A DNA stretch of 64,000 nucleotides, from NCBI RefSeq assembly GCF_031457495.1, contig NZ_JAVDWM010000001.1, positions 1,786,001 to 1,850,000 on the forward strand, given 5' to 3'. A program made the translations under genes and the position numbers. Positions within the stretch are counted from its first letter, which is position 1; each line of letters starts with the position of its first letter. Source of the stretch: Sphingopyxis sp. BE259. GTDB lineage: Bacteria; Pseudomonadota; Alphaproteobacteria; Sphingomonadales; Sphingomonadaceae. Shown here piece after piece: positions 36,064-45,944 of the stretch. The notes under the pieces were generated by a model. It saw only the letters and a program-made list of their open reading frames with translations, had not been told where the DNA came from and ran no database searches.

Positions 36064-37371
36064 TTATCCCTGATAGATCGGGAAGCGTTCGCACAGCGCG
36101 CGCACGCGGCCGCGCACATTGGCTTCGACATCGGCGTCGCCATGCTCGCCCTTGTCGCGCAGCGCTTCAAGCACATCGGCCACCATGTCGCCGATGTCCT
36201 CGAACTCGGCGACGCCGAAGCCGCGCGTCGTGCCTGCGGGCGAACCGACGCGGATGCCGCTGGTCTTGACCGGCGGCAGCGGATCGAACGGCACGCCATT
36301 CTTGTTGCAGGTGATCGCGCTGCGCTCCAGCGCCTCGTCGGCGTCGCGGCCGGTGATGCCCAGCGGGCGCAGGTCGACCAGCGCGAGGTGGGTATCGGTG
36401 CCGCCCGCGACGATGTCCGCGCCGCGTGCCTTCAACCGGGCCGCCAGCGCCTGCGCATTGGCGACGGTGGCCTTGGCATAATCCTTGAAATCGGGGCGCA
36501 GCGCTTCGCCGAACGCGACCGCTTTGGCGGCGATGACATGCATCAGCGGGCCGCCTTGCAGCCCAGGGAACACCGCCGAATTGATCCGCTTTGCGATCGC
36601 TTCGTCGTTGGTCAGGATCATGCCGCCGCGCGGGCCGCGGAGCGTCTTGTGCGTCGTCGTGGTGACGACATGCGCGTGCGGGAGCGGCGAGGGATGGACA
36701 CCGCCTGCGACAAGGCCTGCAAAATGCGCCATGTCGACCATCAGCAGCGCGCCGACATCGTCGGCAATCTTGCGGAAGCGGGCAAAATCGAGCGTGCGCG
36801 GATAGGCCGAACCGCCCGCGATGATCAGGGCAGGGCGATGTTCCTTCGCCAGCGCCTCGACCCGATCGAAATCGACCAGATGGTCGTCGGCGCGCACGCC
36901 ATATTGCACCGCGTTGAACCATTTGCCCGACATCGCGGGCGGTGCGCCGTGGGTCAGGTGGCCACCGGCGTCGAGACTCATCCCCAGGATCGTTGCGCCC
37001 GGCTTGGTCAGCGCGAGCATCACCGCGCCATTGGCCTGCGCCCCCGAATGCGGCTGGACATTGGCATAGCCGCAATCGAACAGCTGCTTCGCGCGGTCGA
37101 TCGCGAGGGTTTCGACCTCGTCCGACGGGGCGCAGCCCTGATAGTAACGGCGGCCGGGATAGCCTTCGGCATATTTGTTGGTGAACACCGAGCCTTGCGC
37201 TTCGAGCACCGCTTTCGACACGATATTTTCGCTGGCGATCAGTTCGATCTGATATTGCTCGCGTTCAAGTTCATGCTTCATCGCCGCCGCGACCGCAGGA
37301 TCGACCGTGCCGACGCCGTCGGTGAAATAGCCTGCCGATTTGATGGGCTTGTTCAGCGTGTCGGTGGTCAT
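36064..37371 (-). CDS. glyA: Serine hydroxymethyltransferase
   Basis: 435 aa of normal family length. The PLP Lys lies in '[16 protein letters not shown]'; '[14 protein letters not shown]' and '[10 protein letters not shown]'-like ('[14 protein letters not shown]') motifs are present. It makes glycine and 5,10-methylene-THF from serine. Its start overlaps the rpiB stop by 4 bp. Confidence 0.98.
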   Translation of the reverse strand: MTTDTLNKPIKSAGYFTDGVGTVDPAVAAAMKHELEREQYQIELIASENIVSKAVLEAQGSVFTNKYAEGYPGRRYYQGCAPSDEVETLAIDRAKQLFDCGYANVQPHSGAQANGAVMLALTKPGATILGMSLDAGGHLTHGAPPAMSGKWFNAVQYGVRADDHLVDFDRVEALAKEHRPALIIAGGSAYPRTLDFARFRKIADDVGALLMVDMAHFAGLVAGGVHPSPLPHAHVVTTTTHKTLRGPRGGMILTNDEAIAKRINSAVFPGLQGGPLMHVIAAKAVAFGEALRPDFKDYAKATVANAQALAARLKARGADIVAGGTDTHLALVDLRPLGITGRDADEALERSAITCNKNGVPFDPLPPVKTSGIRVGSPAGTTRGFGVAEFEDIGDMVADVLEALRDKGEHGDADVEANVRGRVRALCERFPIYQG

Positions 37372-37820
37372 CGGCTGGTCTCCAGTTGAGGCGGATTAGA
37401 TAGTTTGTCGACGCGGCGCGCGTGGCGGTCACCGGCGAATTCGGTGGTCAGGAACGCGGTCAGGCACGCCTTGGCCATATCGATGCCGGTCAGCCGGGCG
37501 CCCATCGCAATGACATTTGCGTCATTATGCTCGCGCGCCAGCTTGGCCGATAGCGGCTCGGACACCAAGGCGCAGCGCGCCGCCGGGTTGCGGTTGACCG
37601 AGATCGAGATGCCGATCCCCGACCCGCACAGCGCCACGCCGCGGTCGGCGCGGCCTGCGGCCATCGCTTCGCCCAGCGCATAGCCATAATCGGGGTAATC
37701 GACGCTGTCAGGGCCGTTGGTGCCCAGATCCTCCACCGCATGGCCTTCGCCGCGCAGCCAGTCGGCGAGCAGCGCCTTCAGCTCATAAGCGGCATGGTCA
37801 GAGGCAATCGCAATGCGCAT
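37368..37820 (-). CDS. rpiB: Ribose-5-phosphate isomerase B
   Basis: 150 aa from the ATG at 37820 (GGGAG upstream); a TTG at 37844 would add 8 residues. RpiB/LacAB fold: '[15 protein letters not shown]', active-site Cys in '[13 protein letters not shown]', '[14 protein letters not shown]'. It interconverts ribose-5-P and ribulose-5-P. First gene of the rpiB-glyA-membrane protein-nrdR cluster. Confidence 0.96.
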   Translation of the reverse strand: MRIAIASDHAAYELKALLADWLRGEGHAVEDLGTNGPDSVDYPDYGYALGEAMAAGRADRGVALCGSGIGISISVNRNPAARCALVSEPLSAKLAREHNDANVIAMGARLTGIDMAKACLTAFLTTEFAGDRHARRVDKLSNPPQLETSR

Positions 37821-37932
37821 CGGCGCGGCTCCCGCTTTGGACAAGGAATCGATGAGCGCGCTTTAGGCGAAGCCGCACGGATTGGCCATAAGCGAGGTGG
37901 CAAATTTGTGACGCGGCCGATAAAGCCGCATC

Positions 37933-38097
37933 ATGTCCGACACTGTCATATCCGTGCTGATGCTCACCGGGGTCGTGCTGACCGGCGGCGCAGCCTATGT
38001 CTTTCGCCAGGGCGACCGCCGCCGCGCGCTGCTGATGCTGGTCGCGGCGCTGGTGATGTTCGCCAATGTCGCGATCTGGCTGGTGCCGGTGAAGTAA
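37933..38097 (+). CDS. 54-residue two-helix membrane protein
   Basis: ATG at 37933 to TAA at 38097. It encodes two hydrophobic helices ('TVISVLMLTGVVLTGGAAYV' and 'LLMLVAALVMFANVAIWLV') joined by a basic turn (RQGDRRR). Codon use matches the neighbours. It diverges from rpiB. Function unknown; small two-TM proteins often modulate larger membrane complexes. Confidence 0.65.
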   Translation: MSDTVISVLMLTGVVLTGGAAYVFRQGDRRRALLMLVAALVMFANVAIWLVPVK

Positions 38098-38110
38098 GCT
38101 GCACCAATCG

Positions 38111-38200
38111 CTCGTCATTGCGAGCGACGCGAAGCAATCCAGAGTGGCGCAGAACCGCCCCTGGATTGCCGCGTCGCCTTCGGCTCCTCGCAATGACGAG
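38111..38200. repeat. Dispersed inverted-repeat element, family B
   Basis: A long imperfect hairpin beginning 'CTCGTCATTGCGAG', with inner 'GCAATCCAGAG'/'CTGGATTGC' arms and ending 'CTCGCAATGACGAG'. It lies between convergent genes. Related copies are at 48755, 57721 and 60409. Confidence 0.9.
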
Positions 38201-38210
38201 GCGAATTGAA

Positions 38211-38867
38211 TCAGCGGATCGGCGAATCGGGGGCCAGCCGCATATCCAGATAATTGTCGAGCGACTTCATCAGCTGGTCGAGCTCATGCTCGAAGAAGTG
38301 ATTGGCGCGCGGGATTTCGTCGTGATGGATCGTAATGCCTTTTTGCGTGCGCAGCTTGTCGACCAGCTTTTGCACCGCGACCGGCGGAACGATTTCGTCC
38401 TGGCCGCCCGCGACGATGATGCCCGACGATGGGCAGGGGGCAAGGAAGCTGAAGTCGTACATGTTGGCCGGCGGCGCGACCGACAGGAAGCCGCGGATTT
38501 CGGGGCGGCGCATCAGCAATTGCATGCCGATCCACGCACCAAAGCTGAAACCCGCGATCCACGTCGTCTGCGCTTCGGGATGGATCGACTGGACCCAGTC
38601 GAGCGCCGAAGCGGCATCGCTCAGCTCGCCGATGCCATTGTCGAACGTCCCCTGGCTGCGGCCGACGCCGCGAAAGTTGAAGCGCAGCACGGCAAAGCCG
38701 CGCGCGACGAAGCTCTTGTACATCGCCTGGGTGATGCGGTCGTTCATCGTGCCGCCTCCCTGCGGGTGCGGATGCAGGATCAGCGCAACCGGCGCGCGCG
38801 GGCGCGGCGGCGGCGAGAAACGGCCTTCGATACGGCCCTCGGGGCCGGGGAAAATCACGTCGGGCAT
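38211..38867 (-). CDS. Alpha/beta hydrolase (dienelactone hydrolase-like)
   Basis: 218 aa from the ATG at 38867 (AGAGGTG upstream). The fold is shown by 'ILHPHPQGGGTMND', 'RFNFRGVGRSQG', the nucleophile elbow 'AGFSFGAWIG', the Asp region 'GGQDEIVPP' and the His in 'RANHFFEH'. All three triad residues are present. The substrate is not apparent. Members of this group in alphaproteobacteria are often annotated as poly-hydroxybutyrate or ester hydrolases without proof. Confidence 0.85.
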   Translation of the reverse strand: MPDVIFPGPEGRIEGRFSPPPRPRAPVALILHPHPQGGGTMNDRITQAMYKSFVARGFAVLRFNFRGVGRSQGTFDNGIGELSDAASALDWVQSIHPEAQTTWIAGFSFGAWIGMQLLMRRPEIRGFLSVAPPANMYDFSFLAPCPSSGIIVAGGQDEIVPPVAVQKLVDKLRTQKGITIHHDEIPRANHFFEHELDQLMKSLDNYLDMRLAPDSPIR

Positions 38868-39022
38868 GGAAGCACCTCTTGTCTTTTGCGGCTGACCGCC
38901 GAATCGCCGGGCTGGCAGGGTGGCGGAGCGAAGATGGCGCCTATACAGAAACAGCGTTGCAACATGCAACTTTTGCGAATTGCTCGCAATAAGGGCTCTC
39001 GAGCCACCCTCCAGTTTCCGTT

Positions 39023-39090
39023 CGTGTCGAGCGAAGTCGAGACACGCGAAGGCGTGCGCGACCCAACGTGTCTCGACTGCGCTCGACACG
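39023..39090. repeat. Inverted-repeat element, family D, before cysteine desulfurase
   Basis: CGTGTCGAGCGAAGTCGAGACACG-like and GTGTCTCGACTGCGCTCGACACG-like arms (39023-39046 and 39068-39090) form a long hairpin. It sits in the divergent gap between the hydrolase and cysteine desulfurase genes. Confidence 0.8.
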
Positions 39091-39108
39091 CGCGGGATAA
39101 GGGGGCAG

Positions 39109-40197
39109 ATGCCGCGCATGATCTACCTCGATTACCAGGCCACGACGCCGCTCGCCCCCGAAGCGCGCGAGGCGATGATGCGCTGGCTTGACGATGACGG
39201 CTTTGCCAACCCATCGAGCACCCACAAGGCCGGGCGCGCCGCCGCCGCCGCGGTTGAGGTCGCGCGCGATCAGGTCGCGGCGCTACTCCCTGAAAATGGC
39301 CGCGTCTTTTTCACCTCCGGCGCTACCGAGGCGCTCAACTGGGCGTTGCTGCGCGGCGCCGAGATCATGCCGGGCGGTGTCGCGGGGCTGAGCATCGAAC
39401 ATGCCGCGTCGCTGCAATGCCTCGAACGGCTTCACGCCGCGATCCTGCCGGTCGATGCCGACGGCGTCGCGTTGCCGCCCGACGACGCGCTGATCCCCGA
39501 TACCGGCATCGTCGCCGCAATGCTGGTGAACAATGAGGTCGGCACGATCCAGCCGGTCGCCGAACTTGCCGCCGCCGCCCATGCGAAGAACAGCCTGCTG
39601 CTCTGCGATGCGGTGCAGGGCTATGGCCGCGTCGCGATCCCCGACGGCGCCGACCTGATCGCCATCTCGGCGCACAAGGTTCACGGGCCCAAGGGCATCG
39701 GCGCGCTGTGGATTAAGGACGGGGTCGACCTGCCGCCGCTGATGTTCGGCGGCGCACAGGAACAGGGGATGCGATCGGGCACCGTGTCGCCCGCGCTGTG
39801 CGCCGGCTTCGGCGCCGCTGCGGCGCTGGCCGCCGAGCGACAGGATGAGGACGCGGCGCATGTCGAGCGGCTATGGTCGCTGGCGCGCGACATGCTGCCC
39901 GAATGGACGCTCAACGGCGATGCCGACGCGCGCTATCACGGCAACCTCAACATGCGGCGCGAGGGCGTCAGCGGCCTCCGCCTGATGTCCGACGCGCGCA
40001 ATGTCGCCTTCTCGCTCGGCAGTGCGTGCGGCAGCGGGTCGGGCAAGGTCAGCCATGTGCTGCGCGCGATGGGGATCGGCGAGGCCGACGCGCGCGCCTC
40101 GATCCGCCTTGGCTGGGGGCGCTACACGTCGGAACAGGAATTGCGCGACGGCCTGACCGTGATCAAGGACGCCGCGCGGTTGCAAGGGGTTACTTGA
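39109..40197 (+). CDS. Cysteine desulfurase (NifS/IscS family)
   Basis: 362 aa from the ATG at 39109 after AAGGGGG; an ATG at 39118 is also possible. The PLP Lys is in 'SAHKVHGPKG' and the sulfur-carrying Cys in 'SLGSACGSGSGKVSHVL'. It removes sulfur from cysteine for Fe-S or tRNA thiolation. Its stop overlaps the ferredoxin start by one base. It lacks the long C-terminal IscS tail and is closer to the short NifS-like class. Confidence 0.92.
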   Translation: MPRMIYLDYQATTPLAPEAREAMMRWLDDDGFANPSSTHKAGRAAAAAVEVARDQVAALLPENGRVFFTSGATEALNWALLRGAEIMPGGVAGLSIEHAASLQCLERLHAAILPVDADGVALPPDDALIPDTGIVAAMLVNNEVGTIQPVAELAAAAHAKNSLLLCDAVQGYGRVAIPDGADLIAISAHKVHGPKGIGALWIKDGVDLPPLMFGGAQEQGMRSGTVSPALCAGFGAAAALAAERQDEDAAHVERLWSLARDMLPEWTLNGDADARYHGNLNMRREGVSGLRLMSDARNVAFSLGSACGSGSGKVSHVLRAMGIGEADARASIRLGWGRYTSEQELRDGLTVIKDAARLQGVT

Positions 40198-40532
40198 TGC
40201 GCGTCACTTTCATCCACGCCGATGGCAAAGAGCGCACCGAGGCAGAGGCGGAACCCGGCAGCATCCTGCTTGACGTCGCGCAGGCGCATCTGATGCCGCT
40301 GGAGGGGACGTGCGAGGGCCAAATGGCCTGCTCAACCTGCCATGTCATCGTCGCCAAAGAGGATTTTGACTGCCTGCCGCCCGCCAGCGAGATGGAGGAG
40401 GACATGCTCGACCTGGCCACGGGGGTGCGCCGGACCAGCCGTCTCGCGTGCCAGATTTTGCTGACCGAGGCGATGGACGGGCTGACGGTGCATATTCCGG
40501 GGGAAAGTCGCAATATGCAGGGGCCGCGGTGA
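40197..40532 (+). CDS. [2Fe-2S] ferredoxin (adrenodoxin/putidaredoxin type)
   Basis: 111 aa. Cluster ligands are 'CEGQMACSTC' (three Cys) plus a fourth Cys in 'RLACQILL'. 'EEDMLDLATGVRRTSRLAC' is typical of the ISC-type ferredoxin (Fdx). It is translationally coupled to the cysteine desulfurase gene, so a role in Fe-S cluster assembly is likely. Confidence 0.95.
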   Translation: MRVTFIHADGKERTEAEAEPGSILLDVAQAHLMPLEGTCEGQMACSTCHVIVAKEDFDCLPPASEMEEDMLDLATGVRRTSRLACQILLTEAMDGLTVHIPGESRNMQGPR

Positions 40533-40541
40533 ACCCAACCC

Positions 40542-40571
40542 TTGTCATCCCGGCCTTCGCCGGGATGACAA
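40542..40571. repeat. Short perfect hairpin, family C repeat
   Basis: TTGTCATCCCGG and its complement flank a 6-base loop just after the ferredoxin gene. It could end that transcript. Related elements are at 50321, 57255 and 63463. Confidence 0.85.
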
Positions 40572-40621
40572 TTGAAGAGGCAACACAACTTGCATTTCCG
40601 CTCATCCCCCGCCATATGCGC

Positions 40622-40715
40622 CGCGGAAGTCGGGCGGACGTGGTCTTCGCCAACCCGGTCAGGTCCGGAAGGAAGCAGCCGCAACGAATTCGCCGCGGGT
40701 CGTTCCGGCTTCCAC
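40622..40715 (+). ncRNA. ffs: Signal recognition particle RNA (4.5S type)
   Basis: The conserved domain IV core GGTCAGGTCCGGAAGGAAGC lies at 40658-40677 with the usual flanking AGCC. Outer arms GGAAGTCGG (40625-40633) and CCGGCTTCC (40705-40713) pair, giving a ~92-nt short SRP RNA. It sits just upstream of dnaX, the normal alphaproteobacterial location. Exact ends are estimated. Confidence 0.93.
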
Positions 40716-40762
40716 CAATTTCCCCCTTCGACAAGATCGCGCGCCGTCCCTAAGACGATGCC

Positions 40763-42469
40763 ATGAGCGATTCCGCCGACGACGAACCGACGATGCTGGG
40801 GATGGACCTGCCCGAGGTGAAGCCGCAGGCTTCCAGCGGCCCGTACCGCGTTCTCGCCCGCAAATATCGCCCGCAAACCTTTGCCGAACTGATCGGGCAG
40901 GATGCGATGGTGCGCACCCTGGGCAATGCGATCGCGCGCGACCGGCTGGCGCATGCCTTTCTGATGACCGGGGTTCGCGGGGTTGGCAAGACGTCGACCG
41001 CGCGCCTGATTGCCAAGGCGCTCAATTGCATCGGCGCCGACGGGCAGGGCGGGCCGACGATCGACCCGTGCGGGGTGTGCGAGCCGTGCCGCGCGATCAC
41101 CGAGGGTCGTCATATCGATGTGATCGAGATGGACGCCGCGTCGAACACCGGCGTCGACGATGTGCGCGAGATTATCGAGGCGGTGCGCTATGCCGCGGTG
41201 TCGGCGCGCTACAAGATCTATATCATCGACGAAGTGCATATGTTGTCGCGTAACGCCTTCAATGCGCTCTTGAAAACGCTCGAAGAACCGCCGCCGCATG
41301 TCAAATTCCTGTTCGCGACCACCGAAGTGAACAAGGTGCCGGTGACCGTGCTGTCGCGCTGCCAGCGGTTCGATTTGCGCCGCATCACCCCCGACATGCT
41401 GTTCGCCCATTTCAGCGCAATCCTGCAAAAGGAAGGCGTCGAGGCCGAGGCACCCGCGATCTGGCTGATCGCCAATGCGGCCGAAGGGTCGGTGCGCGAC
41501 GGACTCTCGATCCTCGATCAGGCGATCGCGCATGCCGATCTCGACGGGGGCGGCATGATCAGCGCGGCGCAGGTGCGCGTGATGCTGGGCCTGTCGGACC
41601 GGACGTCGATCGCCCAGCTGATGGCGTCGATCCTGGAAGGGGATAGCGGCGCTGCCATCGATCTCGCCCGCGCGCAATATGCGCTGGGGATCGAGCCGGT
41701 GGCGATGGTGCGCGGGTTGATGGACCTGACCCACGCGGTGACGCTTGCGAAAGTGTCACGCCACGACGATCCCGCGCTGGCCGAGGCTGACCGCGAACGT
41801 ATCGGTGACTGGGCGCAAAAGTTGGGCTTCGCGCCGCTGAACCGGCTGTGGCAGCTGCTGCTCAAGGGGCATGACGAGGTGCTGCGCGCCAACAATCCGC
41901 TCGAGCATCTGGAAATGCTGCTGCTGCGGGTGATTTATGCCGCGGCAATGCCCGATCCCGGCGAATTGGCGAAGCTGCTGGAATCGGGGCGGCTGCCGAC
42001 GATGCCGCTGGCGGCGCCCGCGGCCGCGACGGGCTCGGAGACCGCGGTCGCAGCGCCGGTTGCCGAGGCCGCACCAGCGGCGGATGTCCCCGCAATGTCG
42101 TTGACGATCGCGCAAATCCACCAGTTGCTCGAAAGCAGTGGCAATCATCGCCTCGCCGTGCAGGTGCACGATCATTTGCGGGTCGTTGAACTTGAACCAG
42201 GGCAGCTGGTTTTCGCCGCCGTCCCGGCGCTGTCGCCAGCGTTTCCGCGCGACCTTGGCGACGCGCTGCTCGCTGCCACCGGCAGCCGCTGGCATGTTCG
42301 CGCCGGAGAGGGGGAGGCCCGGCCCAGCCTGGGCGAGGTGCGCGCCGCGACCGCTGCGGACAATGACGCGCGGATTCGTGAACTGCCGGTGGTGAAGGCC
42401 GCACTGGCGGCTTTTCCCGACGCCAGCCTTGAAGACCCCGCCGACAATCGCCATAAGTCCAATCCATGA
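40763..42469 (+). CDS. dnaX: DNA polymerase III subunit gamma/tau
   Basis: 568 aa. Clamp-loader AAA+ ATPase: Walker A 'GVRGVGKTSTA', Zn-binding Cys in 'CGVCEPC', 'DEVHML', and 'ARKYRPQTFAELIGQ' at the start. The tau-like C-terminus continues ~200 residues beyond the ATPase with an Ala/Pro-rich linker. No programmed-frameshift signal for gamma is evident. It lies downstream of the SRP RNA and overlaps ybaB by 4 bp. Confidence 0.97.
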   Translation: MSDSADDEPTMLGMDLPEVKPQASSGPYRVLARKYRPQTFAELIGQDAMVRTLGNAIARDRLAHAFLMTGVRGVGKTSTARLIAKALNCIGADGQGGPTIDPCGVCEPCRAITEGRHIDVIEMDAASNTGVDDVREIIEAVRYAAVSARYKIYIIDEVHMLSRNAFNALLKTLEEPPPHVKFLFATTEVNKVPVTVLSRCQRFDLRRITPDMLFAHFSAILQKEGVEAEAPAIWLIANAAEGSVRDGLSILDQAIAHADLDGGGMISAAQVRVMLGLSDRTSIAQLMASILEGDSGAAIDLARAQYALGIEPVAMVRGLMDLTHAVTLAKVSRHDDPALAEADRERIGDWAQKLGFAPLNRLWQLLLKGHDEVLRANNPLEHLEMLLLRVIYAAAMPDPGELAKLLESGRLPTMPLAAPAAATGSETAVAAPVAEAAPAADVPAMSLTIAQIHQLLESSGNHRLAVQVHDHLRVVELEPGQLVFAAVPALSPAFPRDLGDALLAATGSRWHVRAGEGEARPSLGEVRAATAADNDARIRELPVVKAALAAFPDASLEDPADNRHKSNP

Positions 42470-42801
42470 AATCGATCGAAGAAATGATGAAGGCGGCGCA
42501 GGAAGCCGCCGCCACGGTGCAGGCCCAGATGCAGGAGGCGCAGGCGAAGCTCGATAGTGTCGAGGTCGAGGGCGTGTCAGGTGGCGGTCTGGTGCGGATT
42601 TTGGCCAGCGCCAAGGGCCGGATCAAGTCGATCAGCATCGACGACAGCCTGATCGTGCCTTCGGACAAGCAGATGCTCGAAGATTTGCTCGCCGCTGCGT
42701 TCAACGACGCGCGTGAAAAGGCCGACCGGGTCAGCAACGAGGAAATGGGCAAGATGACCAGCGGCCTGCCGCTGCCCCCGGGCTTCAAGCTGCCGTTTTA
42801 A
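42466..42801 (+). CDS. ybaB: YbaB/EbfC nucleoid-associated protein
   Basis: 111 aa. 'MKSIEEMMKAAQEAAATVQA' and 'KMTSGLPLPPGFKLPF' match the family. It binds DNA as a dimer. The start overlaps the dnaX stop (ATGA). The usual downstream recR is absent here; a repeat and then lon follow. Confidence 0.95.
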   Translation: MKSIEEMMKAAQEAAATVQAQMQEAQAKLDSVEVEGVSGGGLVRILASAKGRIKSISIDDSLIVPSDKQMLEDLLAAAFNDAREKADRVSNEEMGKMTSGLPLPPGFKLPF

Positions 42802-42815
42802 GCAACACCGTCGCC

Positions 42816-42931
42816 CCCGTTCGCCCTGAGGAGCCATGGAGCTTGTCGAAATGGCGTCTCGAAGGGCTTGGACGTTGCGGTCCTTCGAGACGGGTCTTCG
42901 ACAGGCTCATCCCCTCCTCAGGACGAACGGG
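42816..42931. repeat. Dispersed inverted-repeat element, family A (ybaB-lon gap)
   Basis: The 5' arm 'CCGTTCGCCCTGAGGAG' and 3' inverted 'CTCCTCAGGACGAACGG' enclose a second pair of CTCGAAGG/CCTTCGAG arms. It is longer (116 bp) than the other copies, and probably a nested form. Confidence 0.85.
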
Positions 42932-42963
42932 ACGGGATTCGGGGGTGTCATTCACCGCAGCGA

Positions 42964-42994
42964 CATTGAATGCGTGCGAAGTTACGCCATATTA
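42964..42994 (+). promoter_or_regulatory. lon: Candidate heat-shock (sigma-32-like) promoter of lon
   Basis: CATTGAA (42964-42970) and CCATATTA (42987-42994) resemble the sigma-32 -35 and -10 elements with 16 bp between them, 60 bp before the lon ATG. The match is partial, so this is a suggestion only. Confidence 0.3.
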
Positions 42995-43055
42995 GCGATG
43001 AACACCCTATAAGAAGGGCGGTGCGTCCGGTCGTGGCGCCTGCCCAGGAGCCGTA

Positions 43056-45452
43056 ATGACGCAATCTTTTCCCCTGCTGCCGCTGCGTGACATCGTCGTT
43101 TTCCCGCACATGATCGTGCCGCTGTTCGTCGGCCGCGACCGTTCGGTCGCGGCGCTCGAAACCGCGATGGAATCCGACAAGGAAATCTTCCTCGTTGCCC
43201 AGCTCGATCCGGGCGAGGATGATCCGCAGCGCGATGACCTGTACGACGTCGGCGTCATCGCCACCGTGCTCCAGCTTTTGAAGCTGCCCGACGGCACCGT
43301 TCGCGTGCTGGTCGAGGGCAAAGAGCGCGCCAAGCTGGTTGCGCTCAGCGAGGACCACAAGACGGTGATGGCGAGCGTCAAGCCGATCGATGACACGATC
43401 GATGACAGCGTTGATACCGCCGCGCTGATGCGCTCGGTTGTCGATCAGTTCGAAAATTACGCCAAACTCAACAAGAAGATGCCGGCCGAAACCGCGGTTC
43501 AGCTGTCGCAGATCGACGACGCCTCGCGCCTCGCCGACTCGGTCGCGGGCAACCTCAACATCAAGGTGTCTGACAAACAGGCGCTGCTGGTCGAAGACGC
43601 GCCGTCGAAGCGGCTCGAAATGGTGTTTGCCTTCATGGAGGGCGAGCTGGGTGTGCTGCAGGTCGAAAAGAAGATCCGCGGCCGCGTGAAGCGCCAGATG
43701 GAAAAGAGCCAGCGCGAATATTATCTCAACGAGCAGTTGAAAGCGATCCAGCGCGAGCTGGGCAACGACAATGGCGAAGGCGGCGACGACCTCGCCGAGT
43801 TGCAGCAAAAAATCGACGGCATGAAAATGTCGAAAGAGGCCAAGGCCAAGGCGAACGCCGAGCTGAAAAAGCTGCGCGCGATGGCGCCGATGTCGGCCGA
43901 GGCCACCGTCGTACGCAACTATCTCGACACGCTGATCGGCCTGCCGTGGGGCAAGAAGTCGAAGCTGAAAAAGGATATCGCCGCGGCGCAGGCGGTGCTC
44001 GACAACGACCATTATGCGCTCGAAAAGGTCAAGGACCGGATCGTCGAATATCTGGCGGTGCAGGCGCGCACCAACAAGCTGAAGGGGCCGATCCTGTGCC
44101 TCGTCGGCCCGCCGGGCGTCGGCAAGACGTCGCTGGGTAAATCGATCGCCAAGGCCACCGGCCGCGAATTTATCCGCCAGTCGCTGGGCGGCGTGCGCGA
44201 CGAGGCCGAAATCCGCGGCCACCGCCGGACATATATCGGCTCGCTGCCGGGGAAGATCGTCACCAATCTGAAAAAGGCGGGGACGATGAACCCGCTGTTC
44301 CTGCTCGACGAAATCGACAAGCTGGGTCAGGATTTCCGCGGCGACCCGGCGTCAGCGCTGCTCGAAGTGCTCGACCCCGAACAGAATGGCAAATTCCAGG
44401 ACCACTATCTGGAAATTGATGTCGATCTCAGCGACATCATGTTTGTCACGACGGCCAACTCGCTCAACCTGCCTCAGGCACTGCTCGACCGCATGGAGAT
44501 CATCCGGCTGGAGGGTTATACCGAGGACGAGAAGGTCGAGATCGCCAAGCTGCACCTGATCGCCAAGCAGATCGAGGCGCATGGTCTGAAGGACGGCGAA
44601 TTTACCCTGACCGACGAAGGTCTGCGCGACCTCATCCGTTACTACACCCGCGAGGCCGGCGTCCGCACCCTCGAGCGCGAAATTGCGCGGCTGGCGCGCA
44701 AGGCGCTGCGCCGCATCCTCGAAGGCAAGGCTGAAAGCGTTACCATTACCGCCGAAAACCTCAGCGAGTTTTCGGGCGTGCGCAAATATCGTCACGGTAT
44801 GGGCGATCTGGAGGATCAGGTCGGCGCCGTCACCGGGCTGGCGTGGACCGAGGTCGGCGGCGAATTGCTGACGATCGAGGCGGTCACCGCGTCGGGCAAG
44901 GGCCAGGTCCGCACCACGGGTAAGCTCGGTGAAGTAATGACCGAATCGGTGCAGGCGGCGCTGTCGTTCGTGAAGGCGCGCGCCCCGGCCTATGGCATCA
45001 AGCCCAGCCTGTTCGCGCGCAAGGACATCCATATCCACTTGCCCGAAGGCGCGGTGCCAAAAGATGGCCCGTCGGCGGGTGTCGGCATGGTCACGGCGAT
45101 GATTTCGACGCTCACGGGGATCGCGGTGCGCCGCGATGTCGCGATGACCGGCGAAGTCACGCTGCGCGGCCGTGTGCTGGCGATCGGCGGCTTGAAGGAA
45201 AAGCTGCTCGCGGCGCTGCGCGGCGGCATCACCACGGTGCTGATCCCCGAGGAAAATGAAAAGGATCTCGTCGAAATCCCGGCCAACATCACGACGGGAT
45301 TGAAGATCATTCCGGTCAGCCATGTCGATGAGGTGCTGGCGGTGGCTTTGGTCAGTCCGGTTGTGCCGATCGAGTGGACCGAAGCCGACGAACTGGCCGC
45401 TTCGCCGCCGCTGGCGCCCGGCGCGGACCCCGAAACGACGATTCGCCACTGA
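43056..45452 (+). CDS. lon: ATP-dependent protease Lon
   Basis: 798 aa, normal LonA length. An N-terminal substrate-binding domain (~1-200) is followed by coiled coils and an AAA+ module with Walker A '[11 protein letters not shown]'. The C-terminal protease has Ser673 in '[11 protein letters not shown]' and Lys716 in '[10 protein letters not shown]', the Ser-Lys dyad. It degrades misfolded and regulatory proteins in the cytosol. A heat-shock-type promoter is plausible. Confidence 0.98.
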   Translation: MTQSFPLLPLRDIVVFPHMIVPLFVGRDRSVAALETAMESDKEIFLVAQLDPGEDDPQRDDLYDVGVIATVLQLLKLPDGTVRVLVEGKERAKLVALSEDHKTVMASVKPIDDTIDDSVDTAALMRSVVDQFENYAKLNKKMPAETAVQLSQIDDASRLADSVAGNLNIKVSDKQALLVEDAPSKRLEMVFAFMEGELGVLQVEKKIRGRVKRQMEKSQREYYLNEQLKAIQRELGNDNGEGGDDLAELQQKIDGMKMSKEAKAKANAELKKLRAMAPMSAEATVVRNYLDTLIGLPWGKKSKLKKDIAAAQAVLDNDHYALEKVKDRIVEYLAVQARTNKLKGPILCLVGPPGVGKTSLGKSIAKATGREFIRQSLGGVRDEAEIRGHRRTYIGSLPGKIVTNLKKAGTMNPLFLLDEIDKLGQDFRGDPASALLEVLDPEQNGKFQDHYLEIDVDLSDIMFVTTANSLNLPQALLDRMEIIRLEGYTEDEKVEIAKLHLIAKQIEAHGLKDGEFTLTDEGLRDLIRYYTREAGVRTLEREIARLARKALRRILEGKAESVTITAENLSEFSGVRKYRHGMGDLEDQVGAVTGLAWTEVGGELLTIEAVTASGKGQVRTTGKLGEVMTESVQAALSFVKARAPAYGIKPSLFARKDIHIHLPEGAVPKDGPSAGVGMVTAMISTLTGIAVRRDVAMTGEVTLRGRVLAIGGLKEKLLAALRGGITTVLIPEENEKDLVEIPANITTGLKIIPVSHVDEVLAVALVSPVVPIEWTEADELAASPPLAPGADPETTIRH

Positions 45453-45514
45453 CCTTGAACGCTTGGGGTCTTTTGCGCGTGCTTTTCGTCGCAAAATGGT
45501 CGTTTAGCCGGGAT

Positions 45515-45560
45515 TTTCGCCCCTTTTTGCTTTGACAAGAAGGGGCGAAACGGCGTTAGT
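45515..45560 (+). promoter_or_regulatory. hup: Candidate hup promoter inside an 11-bp inverted repeat
   Basis: TTGACA at 45532-45537 with a poor -10 (GTTAGT) 17 bp on. The -35 box lies in the loop of a perfect inverted repeat, TTTCGCCCCTT and its complement (45515-45525 and 45540-45550). The repeat could also serve as terminator of lon, as it is followed by AC-rich sequence rather than T-rich. Confidence 0.4.
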
Positions 45561-45619
45561 GACGCCCCATGGCACGGCCATGAATCATTCAATCAACCAA
45601 AAGCAGGGGTTCCTTAGGC

Positions 45620-45892
45620 ATGAACAAACAAGACCTGATCGCCGCCGTCGCTGACTCGAGCGGCCTCACCAAGGGCGACGCGAGCAAAGCCGTCGAAGCC
45701 GTGTTTGAAGCGATCACCGGTTCGCTGAAAAAGGGTGGCGAAGTTCGTCTCGTTGGTTTCGGCACCTTCGCAGTCAGCAAGCGCAAGGCATCGACCGGTC
45801 GCAACCCGCGCACCGGCGAAACGATGACCATTGCGGCGTCGAATCAGCCCAAGTTCAAGGCCGGCAAGGCGCTCAAGGACTCGGTCAACTGA
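45620..45892 (+). CDS. hup: HU-family DNA-binding protein
   Basis: 90 aa. 'MNKQDLIAAVADSSGLTK', 'GGEVRLVGFGTFAV' and 'RKASTGRNPRTGE' (the beta-arm that grips DNA) are diagnostic of HU. Dimers bend and compact DNA. Downstream of lon, as in many proteobacteria, followed by a hairpin terminator. Confidence 0.97.
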   Translation: MNKQDLIAAVADSSGLTKGDASKAVEAVFEAITGSLKKGGEVRLVGFGTFAVSKRKASTGRNPRTGETMTIAASNQPKFKAGKALKDSVN

Positions 45893-45916
45893 TTGACCAG
45901 CCCGCTGGGTAAACAT

Positions 45917-45944
45917 TCGGGCCGCGGCGCAAGCTGCGGCCCGA
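45917..45944 (+). terminator. Hairpin terminator after hup
   Basis: TCGGGCCGC and its complement GCGGCCCGA flank a 10-base loop and are followed by TTT. It lies 25 bp past the hup stop. Confidence 0.65.

Noticed and set aside
42948..44222. Minus-strand frame of 424 codons inside lon
   Set aside because: Shadow of the lon coding sequence; composition is His/Arg/Leu-rich with no domain, while lon is intact on the other strand.
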